Below, piece after piece: positions 1 to 10,256 of a DNA stretch of 64,000 bases (the stretch's first letter is position 1; every line of letters begins with the position of its first letter). A program made the translations under genes and the position numbers. The notes beneath the pieces were generated by a model. That model saw only the letters and a list, made by a program, of their open reading frames with translations. It was not told the origin of the DNA and did no database searches. Source of the DNA: Oreohelix idahoensis (Eukaryota; Mollusca; Gastropoda; Stylommatophora; Oreohelicidae); NCBI GenBank assembly GCA_024509875.1, contig JAMPIV010013762.1, positions 372,001 through 436,000 on the forward strand, written 5' to 3'.

Positions 1-17
1 GCTGCGGCTGTTGGAGT

Positions 18-207
18 TTGGCATCAAACGTGGGACTAGCAGAAATGGACGTGACAGAGTATGCATCCATCGTATGTACAACCAGCGTGCTACAGGTACA
101 ATTAGCATTCATACTCTTCAACATTTGCTGGGGGAGACTGAGCACCTATGGGTTTGCCCAGAATGCAGTAAGGTCGATTCTGATTAACAATAACAATAAT
201 AGTTCAG
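18..207 (+). pseudogene. Possible LINE 3' end relic with A/T-rich tail
   Basis: An open stretch ending in a Cys-rich phrase (LWVCPECSK) stops just before a short AAT-type repeat tail (about 188-201), the layout of LINE 3' ends elsewhere in this window. There is no catalytic motif, so the family is uncertain. It lies in the host gene's intron, antisense to the gene. Confidence 0.2.
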
Positions 208-339
208 CTGGATGAAGGTGTTCAGTCGAGTAATGAAACCAAGAGTGGAAGCTTTATGGTACATCCTTCAAGTGAAGGCAGTTATTAAAACAATTAAGAT
301 GCAAGGTAAAAGGGGTTTTGTCCTGTAATTATCTGAGGT

Positions 340-545
340 CTGTTACGAAGCATAAAGCCACCTTTGCAGCTGGTCCCCTCTGAAGGAAACCTAAACCAAA
401 GCAGTTATATGCTCTTGTAGTGGTGGTTTTTGTAGTAATTTGTTTTACTACAATGAGATTGCCAGCCTCCTGCACAATCTCATATTAGTCACCCCTTATG
501 ACATGCCTGAGTCAGCAGTAGTCCTATTCTTTGTCGGTCTCCTCA
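340..545 (+). repeat. Interspersed repeat family H, copy 1
   Basis: Contains the shared blocks GCAGCTGGTCCCCTC, a stretch ending GAGATTGCCAGCC, and CATATTAGTCACC followed by a GACATGCCTGAG-like box. The same ordered blocks recur near 20.55, 27.9, 29.87 and 36.92 kb, and inverted near 11.27 and 30.7-31.2 kb. No coding capacity is recognised. It could be an old SINE or a non-autonomous element. Confidence 0.6.
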
Positions 546-959
546 GAGAGTTCTGGAAACATTGTGTCAAATATTCACTGCATGTTCATATCAGCTGATT
601 TAAACTGAAATGCTTGTGTTAGGCATTTTTATGGAAAAAAAATCATTATAAAGGTACCATCTCAGCTTGTCTTCTGTTTTCCTCATCTTTCTTTGAGCCT
701 ATTCACAACCGCATCTAGAATATTCGTATGAAACTTCAGTCACTTTTCCTGCTTCTTCCCCACTCATAATGACTAACATACTTGTCCTCATTTGTTAACA
801 CAGCTTCTTATGTCTTCATACATTATTCTACAGCTCCATGTATTCTACAGCTCCATGATACTTAGCTAATGATTTTGTAATGAGCTTGTTTCTCAGGCTG
901 TCACTTTTAGTACCTGGCCAAAACCTTAAATTATACTGTTTAGTTAACAAGAGAAGTAC
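546..959. other. Intron sequence, nothing recognised
   Basis: AT-rich sequence downstream of exon 11 on the minus strand. The only item seen is a short direct repeat around 834-857 (TATTCTACAGCTCCATG twice). Confidence 0.5.
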
Positions 960-1130
960 CTGAACTGACAGCTACCGGTTGAACAGATGTCTCCAGATCC
1001 TCTATAGGGCCAGACATTTCTTCTGCAATTCTGAGGGCCGCCTGAAGCGTATCTACCTCTCCTTGCCCCTCTCTTTTTTTCAATGATGACTCATCTTCTT
1101 GTACTGCAGGTTTCACTGCTTCACTTTCCC
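960..1130 (-). CDS. ZMYM-like gene, coding exon 11 (acidic linker)
   Basis: A 171-nt exon bounded by CTTGCAG upstream and GTACTT downstream on the minus strand. It enters with two bases completing a glycine codon split from exon 10 and leaves in phase 1. It encodes about 56 residues rich in Glu, Asp and Ser (begins GESEAVKPAVQ, includes LQAALRIAEEMSGPIEDLE). In ZMYM proteins an acidic low-complexity linker follows the Pro/Val-rich stretch and precedes the C-terminal domain, which fits. An alternative donor at CCG/GTAGCT would shorten the exon but leave phase 0. The next exon lies outside the window. Confidence 0.7.
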
Positions 1131-1715
1131 CTGCAAGAGATCACAAATCTATTCTTTTAAAACATAAACTGTTTGAGTGCACATGATTAAGGCTTTTTTA
1201 AAGACAAAATGGGGTCTACATGCTTAAGTGTGGTTCAATACGCTTTCAAATGTTTTAGATTTGAATTAACTATGTGATCCGTAATTATTATCCATCCTGT
1301 GCATGAATTATTGTTTGAAGAATTCTCGCTGAACAGTGAAGCATACTATCTTTTAGTGTAAGTATTATCTGTGAGCATGCACATATGGTTTATCAATCTG
1401 TAGGGAAATTAACACAGAAAGTCATAATATGCAATGTCTTTGTTAGTATTGAAACTAGGGCTTTTGGAGCAACGAAATTTTTGAATTGCTCTGCTCCGGC
1501 ATCTTTAGTGACTGCTGTAGCCTCTGCTCCGAGCTCCAACTTAATTTTTTTTCTCTTTATCTTTCAGTTTAAAAAGTGCACATTGTAACACCGAAAATGA
1601 AACAATTGTTTCAAGAATTTTCAAACAATTTAAATGTCATGTGAACTAGAATCACTAGCATAGTTCCCTCGGGTCTCGGAGGAGACAAAGAAAGAATGGG
1701 CTTACTGCTTCTTCT
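1131..1715. other. Intron sequence between exon 11 and a LINE
   Basis: AT-rich, no coding signal. Around 1465-1535 there is a run of GCTCTGCTCCGGC-like and CTCTGCTCCGAGCTCC phrases resembling the 'gctccg' repeats near 4.4 kb. Confidence 0.4.
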
Positions 1716-1726
1716 GGCACTGTCGT

Positions 1727-3886
1727 CTTCTTCTTCTTCTTCTTGCGATCGCATCTTTGATGATTACACCGTCAGACGAGTTCTCATGATGAATTCGACT
1801 GTTGTTTGAAGTTCCTCTTTAACTCCATATAGCTTTGAGTTTAGTGTTGAGTCATTGGGCCAGTATATCTTTCTTAACTGGTCATACAGAGGACAGTCCT
1901 GTAGAACATGCTCAGCAGTTTGTTCGTTTAATCCACATGTGCACAGTGGTGAAGCAGACAATCGTAGCTTGTGCATGTGTTTATTCAGTTTGTTATGCCC
2001 TGTCCTGAGTCGAAAAATAGTTGTCTGTCCCTGCCGGTCGAGAGTGTGATAGTCGTCTTTGGGTTGGTTCTGTTCTCTTCTGATAGTCTGGATAGCTCTC
2101 TTTTTCTCAAAGTATGTGACTTCATTATCTTCTTGTTCACATTCTCCTCCCTTTTTTGCAAGTTTATCTGCCTTTTCATTTCCGGGTACACCACAATGAG
2201 ATGGTACCCACTGAAGTATGGTTCTCTTTTTGGCAGCTACCTTGTTTAGTTCATTTCTCAGATGCGGGAGTTTACCACCCTTGAGAGCTTGCAGGACAGA
2301 CAGTGCATCTGTGAGGATGACTACCTGGTGGCAGTCAGAGTTGGTGTTATAAATCATATTTGCAGCTTGCTCTAGAGCTTGAACCTCAGCTGTATAGTTG
2401 GAACAGAATTTACCAGTGGGAATGTGCCTAGTCTCATAGTGGTTGTCAGGATATGAGATAAAGATACCGGCACCCTCCATTCCTAACAGCATTAGTTGCT
2501 GATCCATCTGTATAGGCATGTATCCATGATTGATCGGGATAGCTTTCTTGGATCATACTCAATGTAGCAGTTCGTTTTTGCAGATCATTATACTCACATC
2601 CACTTGTGAGACCACTGACTGTTGTATTAATTTGGAGGGCACTGCTGGCCTGCTCCCATGGTACAGGGTATAGGGTGGGCTTCAGTGGTGTTGTCTTCAT
2701 GGATAGGTCTTCTTGATGCTGTCTTATAAGTCTTTTCCCCCGATGCACAAAGCTGCTACGCTTTAGACGTCCCAATGCCAGATCATCTAGTCTTGCCTTC
2801 ATTGGGTGCATTGGCATACTGTTGTACTTTTCCATCTGGATCATGGTTTTTTGTGTCTCTTCTATGGGACAATGTCTGTAATCCAGCAACCTTCTGCATC
2901 TCTGTTATTGGTGTAGTTTTCATGGCTCCTGTAATGAGCCTGAGAGCTTGATTTTGCACCTTGTCCAAAGACTGCAGATGTGAGTTAGCAGCTGATGACC
3001 ATGCCTGCTGAGCTAAACTCTAAGTGTGGTCTTATTACTCCATTATAAATCTTCTTTAGATTTCGTTCATTTGCTCCCCAGTTGGTACCTGCTAATTTTC
3101 TGAGTATGCCTAGTCGTCTTCGGGCCTTTCCTTCTGCATTTTCAATATGCTTATTCCATGTAAGCCTTTGGTCAAATGTCACCCCAAGATAGGTGGGGTA
3201 GCTTTCTTCCTTGATCACGGTTGTCCCTAGGTGTATGTTAGCTGATTTGTCCTTGGGGGCGAGGGAAACAGTGTTGTGGAGGTTTTGTCTGTTTTTATTG
3301 TGATAAGCCATTTCTCTGCCCATGACACTAGCATGTCTGCTGCCCGCTGCATTCTATAATTTGCTGTGGTGACATTTTCATCAGCGCACCAGAGTACTAG
3401 GTCATCTGCATATAAGGCAGCTTTAACTCCTGCAGGGAGATCTTTCACCAGGTCATTGATGTAAACAAGGAAGAGAGTGTTGGGGAAATTACTCCTCCTT
3501 GAGGTACCCCCTGATGGAGCAACACTTTTCTGCTCTGCAGACCGTCAAGAGTGACTCTAGTTCTCCTGTTATGCAAGTATGACTGGATCCATTTCATCAT
3601 GTTGCCTTGGATTCCACTTCTCCTAAGTTTTGCAATGAGGCCATCTTTCCACACCTTGTCAAAGGCCTGCTTGAAGTCGACCCAGATCGTTAGGACCTTT
3701 TTCTTCTCCTGGAAGGCATCTTCTATTGCTTGAGACAAGTAAGTAACTTGGTCTTCTATACTGTAGCATTCTCTAAATCCAGCTTGTTCCGGCACCAGGA
3801 TCTGCTCAGACTCTAAATACCATTTCAATCTGTGGTTGACTATTCGCTCCATAGTCTTCCCAACACAGCTTGTGAGACTGATTGGC
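1727..3886 (-). mobile_element. 5'-truncated RNase H-bearing LINE with 11-bp target duplication
   Basis: The insertion is flanked by GGCACTGTCGT at 1716-1726 and 3887-3897, and on the minus strand ends in an AAG-repeat tail. Reading leftward, it starts inside the reverse transcriptase fingers (SLTSCVGKTMERIVN), passes motif A (DFKQAFDKVW), motif B (QGVPQGGVISPTL) and motif C (LYADDLVLW), then RNase H (WVPSHCGVPGNEKADKLAKK) and a Cys/His-like tail (CTCGLNEQTAEHVLQDC). The frame is broken at about 3445, 3300, 2975 and 2500, so it is inactive. The domain order and RNase H fit the I/Jockey superfamily. It is related to the longer copy at 51.6-55.8 kb. Confidence 0.9.
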
Positions 3887-3897
3887 GGCACTGTCGT

Positions 3898-5601
3898 AAA
3901 AGCCGACTGAGATGAAAATTTGCACAGGGCTGGCTACATCTTCATGTAATACAAACTGCTATGGAAATTATAACTGCAAGAGCACATAGCTTTCCAAAAT
4001 ATATATATTTTTCATAATATATCAGCTTGTAATAAGTCTTAAGATTGATTAATTACTTTTTATTTTTTATTGATAATATACAGTATATACACTGAGTCAA
4101 CATAAATGGCAGCTAAAAGGGTGTCATTGTTCAATAGATGAGTTTCTCTGTGAAGGGCTTTAGGGAATTTTAAAATTATGACAGGAGTCGGGGAGTTTGT
4201 AATCGACTCCGACTCTGTACACAGCTACGATTTCAATCCGACTCCGAAGCCCTGAGTAAAAACAAGAAGCCCTGAGTAAAAACAATTAAATTAACTCAAA
4301 TTTCGAATAAAACACACATATTAAATATTTTATTTCAGTTCTATACATCTATTATAATATAATTCACGCTGGATTGACATAAATAGAACTGGAGTAATGG
4401 TGCAGTCCAAATTTTATGCGCTCCGGCTCCGCTCCAGCTCTGGACATAAACCTACTACTCTGCTCCAAAGCCTAGACTGAAACAAGTACAACTAGTATGC
4501 ATAAAAACATGTTGTATGCAATCTGAAAACACTAAAAAGTTAACTATATATTTTGTATTTTTTGTAAAGGACAATGGTAAAATTGGAGTGCAGGCAAAAA
4601 AACTTTCATTTTAGTCTTAAAACATCTATATAATCCATTTATGCAGAAATATAACATTGAATATGGCCATATTTATTTCATTCAGTGAATTCACTCCATT
4701 TTAACTATGATTCTTTACAAATATCACAAAAAATATACAATGCTGCATTACTTAAATTTCAAACAAATCATCCAGAATATCACATAAAAACTTTTTACAC
4801 TTGCTTCAGATTTTAATGGCACCTCGTTTCTTTTCCACCTGTGACTAGTCAACAGATGTTAGTGTGGGTGTAGTTCTGTTGCTTTTTGACAGGCCCGCTA
4901 AAGCCACGCCCACTAATCAGCTAAATCTAATGTATCTCTAATATACATTTCTGCGCTGATCCCATCACTGAACAACAAACTATGACTACCAAATAATCAT
5001 CATGTTGTCAACAATACTTCAAAGTAAGTTCTTAACTAAACTCAAGATTGCTTGCTTAAATAGTAACAGAAGTCACCTTATTCTTCTAACACATGGACTG
5101 GATTAAACAGGTGGATTTTGAGGTTTATTATTAAATAACAAAAACAATATTCTCAGCATTGTTTCGGCATGGGCTTCAAAGCACACTACAGTTGTGAGTG
5201 CTGTTCCAGATTCATAGTTAAGCTCTATTAAACTTTATTTAGTAATCACTGAAGTAAATCTGAAATTTACAAGTCGAAAATGTGCACATATTAAACAATA
5301 CTGAAACATTTAGTCCATAAAATTGTAACAATTCCAGTATGCCTGTATTGTATGTGACTCATTTTGAAAAGAAAAGTACAAGGCCATGAACATATTTTAA
5401 AACAGTTATTATTTATAACAATGATATTAAAAGCTGACAGAACAATCAGTGACAGAGTGTTTATTCTCTTCTTGTTATTCATATGCCACATCGGTGAGGT
5501 GTAGAATGTCACAACATCTCAACATATCTGACAACATGTCAGCTAATAAACAGATTAAAAACATACTCCATCTAATAAACTTATATGAAAAACTTCCTTA
5601 C
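3898..5601. other. Intron sequence with 'GGAGTCGG/GCTCCG' repeats
   Basis: AT-rich intron without coding signal. Two repeat patches are visible: 4178-4250 (GGAGTCGGGGAG, CGACTCCGACTCTG, CCGACTCCGAAGCC) and 4385-4475 (GCGCTCCGGCTCCGCTCC). A related patch lies at 30.25-30.42 kb. Their class is not known to me. Confidence 0.5.
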
Positions 5602-5743
5602 CGGGAATACCAAAGTCTTCAATTCCTGTCTCAATTTCTGTGTCAGAGCCACTATCCTCAGATTTTTCATCTGCAGCTACAGCATCTGCCATCATTAAAA
5701 TTTCAGCTTCCAGTGGGTCTGCAGGTATCCGCTCCACAATTTC
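5602..5743 (-). CDS. ZMYM-like gene, coding exon 10
   Basis: A 142-nt exon between acceptor TTTCCGTTAG and donor CCCG/GTAAGG on the minus strand, phase 0 in and phase 1 out. It encodes EIVERIPADPLEAEILMMAD followed by Asp/Glu/Ser-rich sequence ending IEDFGIP. Proteins of this family carry a comparable segment just after the Pro/Val-rich stretch, with a short acidic, leucine-containing helix-like motif, so the placement is strongly supported. It joins exon 9 in frame with no split codon. Confidence 0.85.
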
Positions 5744-6502
5744 CTAACGGAAACATTACTTTTCTGATAACAAATTTGAGGACAGGCATCCATAACCAAT
5801 GAGGAATTAGTAGAAACACCAATAACCAAAACTTTCTAATACAAGTCACTCAGCTAACAGTCTAGAACCAAGGTTTCCACCCAGTGTGTCATAACACACT
5901 TATGTGACAGAGGACCATGAGGCATGCTGTAAATTTTTTTTTCCCTTTTCATGAAACACAATACCAATATTAAGTGCTGTGTTCAAAATCATGTAGGTTT
6001 TGTAAAGCATGTTGCCATTTTACTGGGACAGAACATTTGCAGAGTCCTCCAAACATCAGGCAAACCGACAGGCAGGCAGACAGACAAGACACACATATTT
6101 GGACCAAGATATACATACACGTTAACCCCTGGAATCCAAAAAAACCTGTATATAATCCACACAAAAAACCTGTACAACAAATTTTGAACAAACCATACGA
6201 CTGTTTTGTTCTTTGAGGGGGAAAAAAAAAAACCGCATTTTTTTTGGGGCCCTAGCTTTCGCATTAAGATGATGTTTAATGCTTTTTCCTTGTTTGTATC
6301 GAGTACATTTGGTACCATTCTTCCCATTGGACATAATAGGAAACTCAATACGGAGTGTTACAACAATATATTTTAATAATTAGGCAAAAACCTGCAGAGA
6401 AAGCATGTACAGTTGTGCAAATCTGAAAACAAACAAAAATGACATCCCCTCTTGCCTTTTGTATACATAATATTTTGTTTTGCTCCTCTATTATAGTTTC
6501 AT
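5744..6502. other. Intron sequence with CAGA-type microsatellite
   Basis: Holds an imperfect GACAGGCAGGCAGACAGACA run near 6068-6090 and A/T homopolymer patches around 6222-6245. No conserved coding pattern on either strand. Open stretches here are low complexity. Confidence 0.4.
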
Positions 6503-6513
6503 ACAGCTAACTT

Positions 6514-7734
6514 AGGATTTAGAAAGAACAGAAGATGTGTAGACCATATATTCACTCTCAGGAACATTATAGAGCAGTGCTCAGAATGGCAAAGACAGCT
6601 TTACATAAATTTTGTTGATTTTGAAAAGGCTTTTGACAGCATACATAGGGACAGTTTATGGAAAATACTGAGGGCTTATGGAATCCCAAGCGGCATAGTG
6701 TCAATCATAAAAAGCCTCTATGCCAACTTTACGTGTAGTGTTGGGCAGAGCAACCTAACCTTCGAGGTGAAGACAGGAGTACGACAGGGATGCCCCTTAT
6801 CAACCACTCTATTTTTAACAGTCATAGACTGGGTGATGCGCCAGACAACAGAGGGCAGTCCAAGAGGAATAAGATGGACTACATTCTCTACATTGGAAGA
6901 TCTGGAATATGCAGATGACATTGCACTGCTGGCACATTCACATCAACACATCCAGGAAAAAACGGATAGACTTAATAAAATTAGCCAGCAGGTGGGCTTG
7001 AACATCAATTTAAAGAAGTCTGAGGTCATGACGCTCAATGTGAGCAACCCTGAGCCCATATCAGTAAGGAATCAGCAACTGGTACAGACAGATACCTTCA
7101 CATACCTAGGAAGCATAGTAACACCAGACGGTGGGGCAGGCAAAGACATCAACATCAGAATGAATAAGGCAAGAACAGCCTTCTTTAGCCTAAATAACAT
7201 CTGGAAGTCCTCCCAATACAGCACAAGCACAAAATTAAGATTATACCAGAGTTGCGTGCTTTCTGTGCTTCTCTATGGTGCGGAATGCTGGAGAGTCACA
7301 GAGAAGGAAATGTCAAAATTGTCCTCTTTTCACACAACATGCCTAAGAAAAATTCACCGCATCTTTTGGCCGAATACCATCACCAACCAAGATCTGCTTA
7401 CTCGTAGCAAGCAAGAGGACATGCACACCATCATAGCTGGCAGACGCTGGAGCTGGGTTGGTCATGTCCTCAGAAGAGACCCCGATGCCATCACAAGAAC
7501 AGCTATGTTTTGGACCCCTGAAGGAAAGCGAAAGAGAGGCCGACCAAAAACAACTTGGCGGAGGACTGTGGAGGCTGAGATGCAAAGAATGAACCAGAGT
7601 TGGGGCACTGTACGAAGGATGGCCACCGACCGTGCAAAGTGGAATCAATTTGTTGTTGCCCTACAAGACGCCACTAGGCGTGATAGCCACTGACTGCTTT
7701 GACGGTCGGTGGTTAAGGATCGAAGAAGAAGAAG
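6514..7734 (+). mobile_element. 5'-truncated RTE-like LINE with 11-bp target duplication
   Basis: Flanked by ACAGCTAACTT at 6503-6513 and 7735-7745. It ends with a very short 3' UTR and a (GAA)n tail, typical of RTE-type LINEs. A second copy of the 3' end lies inverted at 48.8-49.2 kb, and its last ~90 bp are shared with a SINE family (30762-31102, 49981-50188). It is inserted so that the left end of exon 9 is only 10 bp from the right-hand target duplication. Confidence 0.88.
6515..7693 (+). CDS. LINE reverse transcriptase, 5'-truncated open frame
   Basis: The frame is open from the truncation point to the TGA stop, about 392 codons; the first ATG is at 6698. It begins with GFRKNRRCVDHIFTLRNI (finger region), then motif A (FVDFEKAFDSI), motif B (TGVRQGCPLSTTLF), motif C (EYADDIALL) and a thumb (FTYLGSIVTPDGG). 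The C-terminal region has LLYGAECWRVTEKEM, GHVLRRDPDAI and a KRKRGRPKTTWRR basic patch seen in RTE-like LINE proteins. The apurinic endonuclease is missing, so it cannot mobilise alone. No internal stop suggests a fairly recent insertion. No start codon belongs to the original protein. Confidence 0.85.
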   Translation, partial: GFRKNRRCVDHIFTLRNIIEQCSEWQRQLYINFVDFEKAFDSIHRDSLWKILRAYGIPSGIVSIIKSLYANFTCSVGQSNLTFEVKTGVRQGCPLSTTLFLTVIDWVMRQTTEGSPRGIRWTTFSTLEDLEYADDIALLAHSHQHIQEKTDRLNKISQQVGLNINLKKSEVMTLNVSNPEPISVRNQQLVQTDTFTYLGSIVTPDGGAGKDINIRMNKARTAFFSLNNIWKSSQYSTSTKLRLYQSCVLSVLLYGAECWRVTEKEMSKLSSFHTTCLRKIHRIFWPNTITNQDLLTRSKQEDMHTIIAGRRWSWVGHVLRRDPDAITRTAMFWTPEGKRKRGRPKTTWRRTVEAEMQRMNQSWGTVRRMATDRAKWNQFVVALQDATRRDSH

Positions 7735-7755
7735 ACAGCTAACTTGTAAACTTGC

Positions 7756-7934
7756 CTTTATTGTTTTGCAAATTCCGTTGACTGATTTCCTTGTGGTTGG
7801 GATGAAGATGGGCACTGGTATTGGAATAGGAACTGGCACAAGTTTTGGAGCTGGGGCTGAGAACATGACAGTAGGCATGGGTATGTAGATAGGAACTGGA
7901 ACTGGTATCATCACAGACGTGGCTGGGACTTCAT
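7756..7934 (-). CDS. ZMYM-like gene, coding exon 9 (Pro/Val-rich)
   Basis: A 179-nt exon with acceptor CTCTTGCCAG and an apparent GC donor (AAAG/GCAAGT), which is the preferred form for GC-AG introns. It enters with two bases completing an Asp codon and leaves in phase 0. It encodes VMIPVPVPIYIPMP and PVPIPIPVPIFIPTT, matching the family's hallmark Pro/Val/Ile repeat after the MYM fingers. The first 21 intron bases after the donor are followed immediately by the RTE-like insertion. If the GC donor were wrong, the frame would still have to join exon 10 in phase 0, which this site does exactly. Confidence 0.88.
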
Positions 7935-8191
7935 CTGGCAAGAGAAATATTTTTTTTAAAATAAACAGAAACAGTTCCTGATCAATTCTTTCTTTACTTT
8001 TATAAAAATGGTATTATGTTAATGAAAATGTGAATAAAAAGTTTTATTAAATTAAATTCCAAGTGAACAAATCAAAAATCAAACTGAATGACACCAATAA
8101 AAGGACAACTAAACTTAATGGTGGACAGAAGTATAACAAGGGAAACTCATGTCAAAAACAGTTGGCATGAAAAGATAGGCATGGCATTTAC

Positions 8192-8255
8192 CAAAATTTT
8201 GCATTCTCAAAGATTCTTCAAACAAATTGTTTGACAATCTTTTTAGTTCTTTAGA
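8192..8255 (-). CDS. ZMYM-like gene, coding exon 8 (predicted)
   Basis: A 64-nt exon predicted from phase need and splice signals: acceptor TTTTTCCAG and donor TTTTG/GTAAAT on the minus strand. It enters in phase 0 and leaves in phase 1, exactly what is required to join exon 7 (phase 0 out) with exon 9 (phase 1 in). It encodes SKELKRLSNNLFEESLRMQNF. No homologous segment is recognised from memory, so support is splice geometry and open frame only. Transcript evidence would decide it. Confidence 0.55.
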
Positions 8256-8500
8256 CTGGAAAAATAGTTATTAAGTCATCATTAGAAATTCTGGTACCCC
8301 TTCATTCACTTTATTACCAATGGAGATTGCTAGCCTGTTCAAAGCATATGAAATAAGTGATAACCTGGCATGCACCAATATTTTATGTTTAGACAAAGAC
8401 TTACAGCTATTCTTGTAAAATCATATTTAAAATGACTTTTCCATATTTGTGTAATGGTTGGACAAATCTGTCTGGTTCTGTAATGGTTAGACAAATATGT
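8256..8500. other. Intron sequence, nothing recognised
   Basis: Short AT-rich stretch between predicted exon 8 and the next LINE. It contains a local duplication near 8452-8507 (TGGTTGGACAAATCTGTCTGG / ATGGTTAGACAAATATGTCTGG). Confidence 0.4.
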
Positions 8501-8507
8501 CTGGGTC

Positions 8508-10256
8508 TTCTTCTTCTTTGTACACTCTCAGACGTCAGCTTGAATATGTTCAAAGAAAGCAGTGGTCAGCTTGAGGCTATTTCTCTCTCCATAGAGCTTT
8601 TCCAGGAATAGTACTGGTGATGGCCACATGCTCTTTCTCTGTTCCTCATAAGAGCACGCTATTACATCCCTTGCATAGGATGCTGTGCCAGTGCTGGGAA
8701 GAGACAACTATTCCTCAAGACATGCGAGATGCCAAGATTGTAACACTGTATAAAAATAAAGGAGACAGAAGTGATTGCAATAACTACAGAGGCATCTCTC
8801 TTCTTAGTATTGTTGGTAAGGTTTTTGCCAAAGTCATCTTAATGCGACTACACAAGTTAGCTGAGCGCATATATCCAGAGGCACAGTGTGGATTCCGAGC
8901 TGGCAGATCAACAACAGACATGATCTTCTCTCTCCGCCAGCTTCAGGAAAAATCAAGAGAGCAGAAAAGACCATTATATATCGCCTTTATAGACCTCACA
9001 AAAGCATTCGACCTGGTTAGTAGGGATGGACTCTTTAAAATCCTCCTGAAAATAGGCTGCCCTTCTAAAATGCTGGAAATGATAAAGTCATTCCATGACG
9101 ACATGAAGGGAACAGTCCAATATGCTGGAAGCACGTCACAGCCCTTTGATATACGAAGTGGCGTTAAACAAGGCTGTGTTCTGGCTCCGACCCTCTTCGG
9201 AATCTTCTTTGCCTTACTCTTGAAACATGCATTCAGAGATGCAACTGAAGGAATATGCCTTCACACTAGGTCAGATGGCCGTCTGTTTAATCTTTCAAGG
9301 CTGAAGGCAAAAACAAAAATCAGAAGGGTCACTATAAGAGACTTGTTGTTCGCTGATGATGCTGCAGTCGTCACTCAAAGCCAACAGGAGCTTCAGAGCT
9401 TGATGAATTGCTTCACTAAAGCATGCAAGGACTTTGGCCTCACAATAAGTCTAAAGAAAACGAATGTGCTGAGTCAGGATGTGGGTGCTGCACCAGTTAT
9501 CACTATCGATAACTATGAATTGGCAGTGGTGCACCACTTCACATACCTAGGGTCTACCATCAATGACAAACTCTCACTGGATACAGAAATCGACAGCCGC
9601 ATTGGCAAAGCTGCAGCTACCTTTGCCCGCCTCACATCGCGTGTTTGGGGAAACTCTAAACTCACAATGAAGACCAAAGCTGCGGTATATAATGCCTGCG
9701 TCACCAGCACACTCCTATATGGCAGCGAGACCTGGACGACCTATGCTAAGCAAGAAAGAAGGCTCAATATCTTCCATTTGCGGTGTCTACGCCGCATCCT
9801 CGGCATCTCGTGGAAAGATAAAGTGACAAATGTCGAGGTGTTGTCACGTGCTGGCCTTCAAAGTATGTATACACTGCTTAGACAGCGCAGACTTCGCTGG
9901 CTTGGCCATGTTCGCCGCATGGAAGATGGTCGCATCCCAAAAGATATCTTCTACGGACAATTAGCAGATGGCAAGAGAACAGTTGGGCGACCACAGCTGA
10001 GGTTCAAAGATGTGTGCAAGAGAGATATGAGGGCACTGGACATGGATCCAGCAACATGGGAGGATGAAGCTGCCGATCGCACTAAGTGGCGATGCTATTT
10101 ACGGCACCACCTCAGATTGGGCGAAGAGAAGCTCACACAAGAAGCAGAGGTGAGGAGAAAACGTCGAAAGGAGCACCAGGAAAATAAGCAGCTGAGGGCT
10201 GCCACCTCAGGGGCGCATTCCCATAGTCAGTTATGACTGAAGGGGCTATTATTATT
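8508..10256 (+). mobile_element. LINE with intact reverse transcriptase frame and (ATT)n tail
   Basis: The block contains the 539-codon reverse transcriptase frame and ends in a short 3' UTR and an ATT-repeat tail (about 10245-10256). The upstream endonuclease is missing, so the copy is 5'-truncated. The left boundary is approximate. Its 3' end recurs at 49.49-49.92 kb with the same tail phrase GAAGGGGCTATTATTATTA. It appears inserted next to an inverted RNase H LINE fragment (10.26-10.93 kb). Confidence 0.75.
8617..10236 (+). CDS. LINE reverse transcriptase, 539 codons, uninterrupted
   Basis: Domains in order: fingers with CNNYRGISLLSIVGKVFAKV and QCGFRAGRSTTDMIF, motif A FIDLTKAFDLV near residue 127, motif B SGVKQGCVLAPTLF, motif C LLFADDAAVV (catalytic FADD), thumb FTYLGSTINDKLSLDTEI. 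The C-terminal region has LLYGSETWTTYAKQE, RLRWLGHVRRMEDG, a GRPQLRFKDVCKRD patch and a basic tail. Many relatives end in a Cys/His finger; this one ends in a Lys/Arg/Glu-rich tail instead. The ATG at 8617 is simply the first in frame and is unlikely to be the native start, since the endonuclease domain is absent. It is antisense to the host gene within intron 7. Confidence 0.88.
   Translation: MMATCSFSVPHKSTLLHPLHRMLCQCWEETTIPQDMRDAKIVTLYKNKGDRSDCNNYRGISLLSIVGKVFAKVILMRLHKLAERIYPEAQCGFRAGRSTTDMIFSLRQLQEKSREQKRPLYIAFIDLTKAFDLVSRDGLFKILLKIGCPSKMLEMIKSFHDDMKGTVQYAGSTSQPFDIRSGVKQGCVLAPTLFGIFFALLLKHAFRDATEGICLHTRSDGRLFNLSRLKAKTKIRRVTIRDLLFADDAAVVTQSQQELQSLMNCFTKACKDFGLTISLKKTNVLSQDVGAAPVITIDNYELAVVHHFTYLGSTINDKLSLDTEIDSRIGKAAATFARLTSRVWGNSKLTMKTKAAVYNACVTSTLLYGSETWTTYAKQERRLNIFHLRCLRRILGISWKDKVTNVEVLSRAGLQSMYTLLRQRRLRWLGHVRRMEDGRIPKDIFYGQLADGKRTVGRPQLRFKDVCKRDMRALDMDPATWEDEAADRTKWRCYLRHHLRLGEEKLTQEAEVRRKRRKEHQENKQLRAATSGAHSHSQL

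Noticed and set aside
5560..5740. Treating the acidic 60-codon frame as a separate small gene
   Set aside because: It has splice sites on both sides and matches the ZMYM linker in phase with neighbouring exons.
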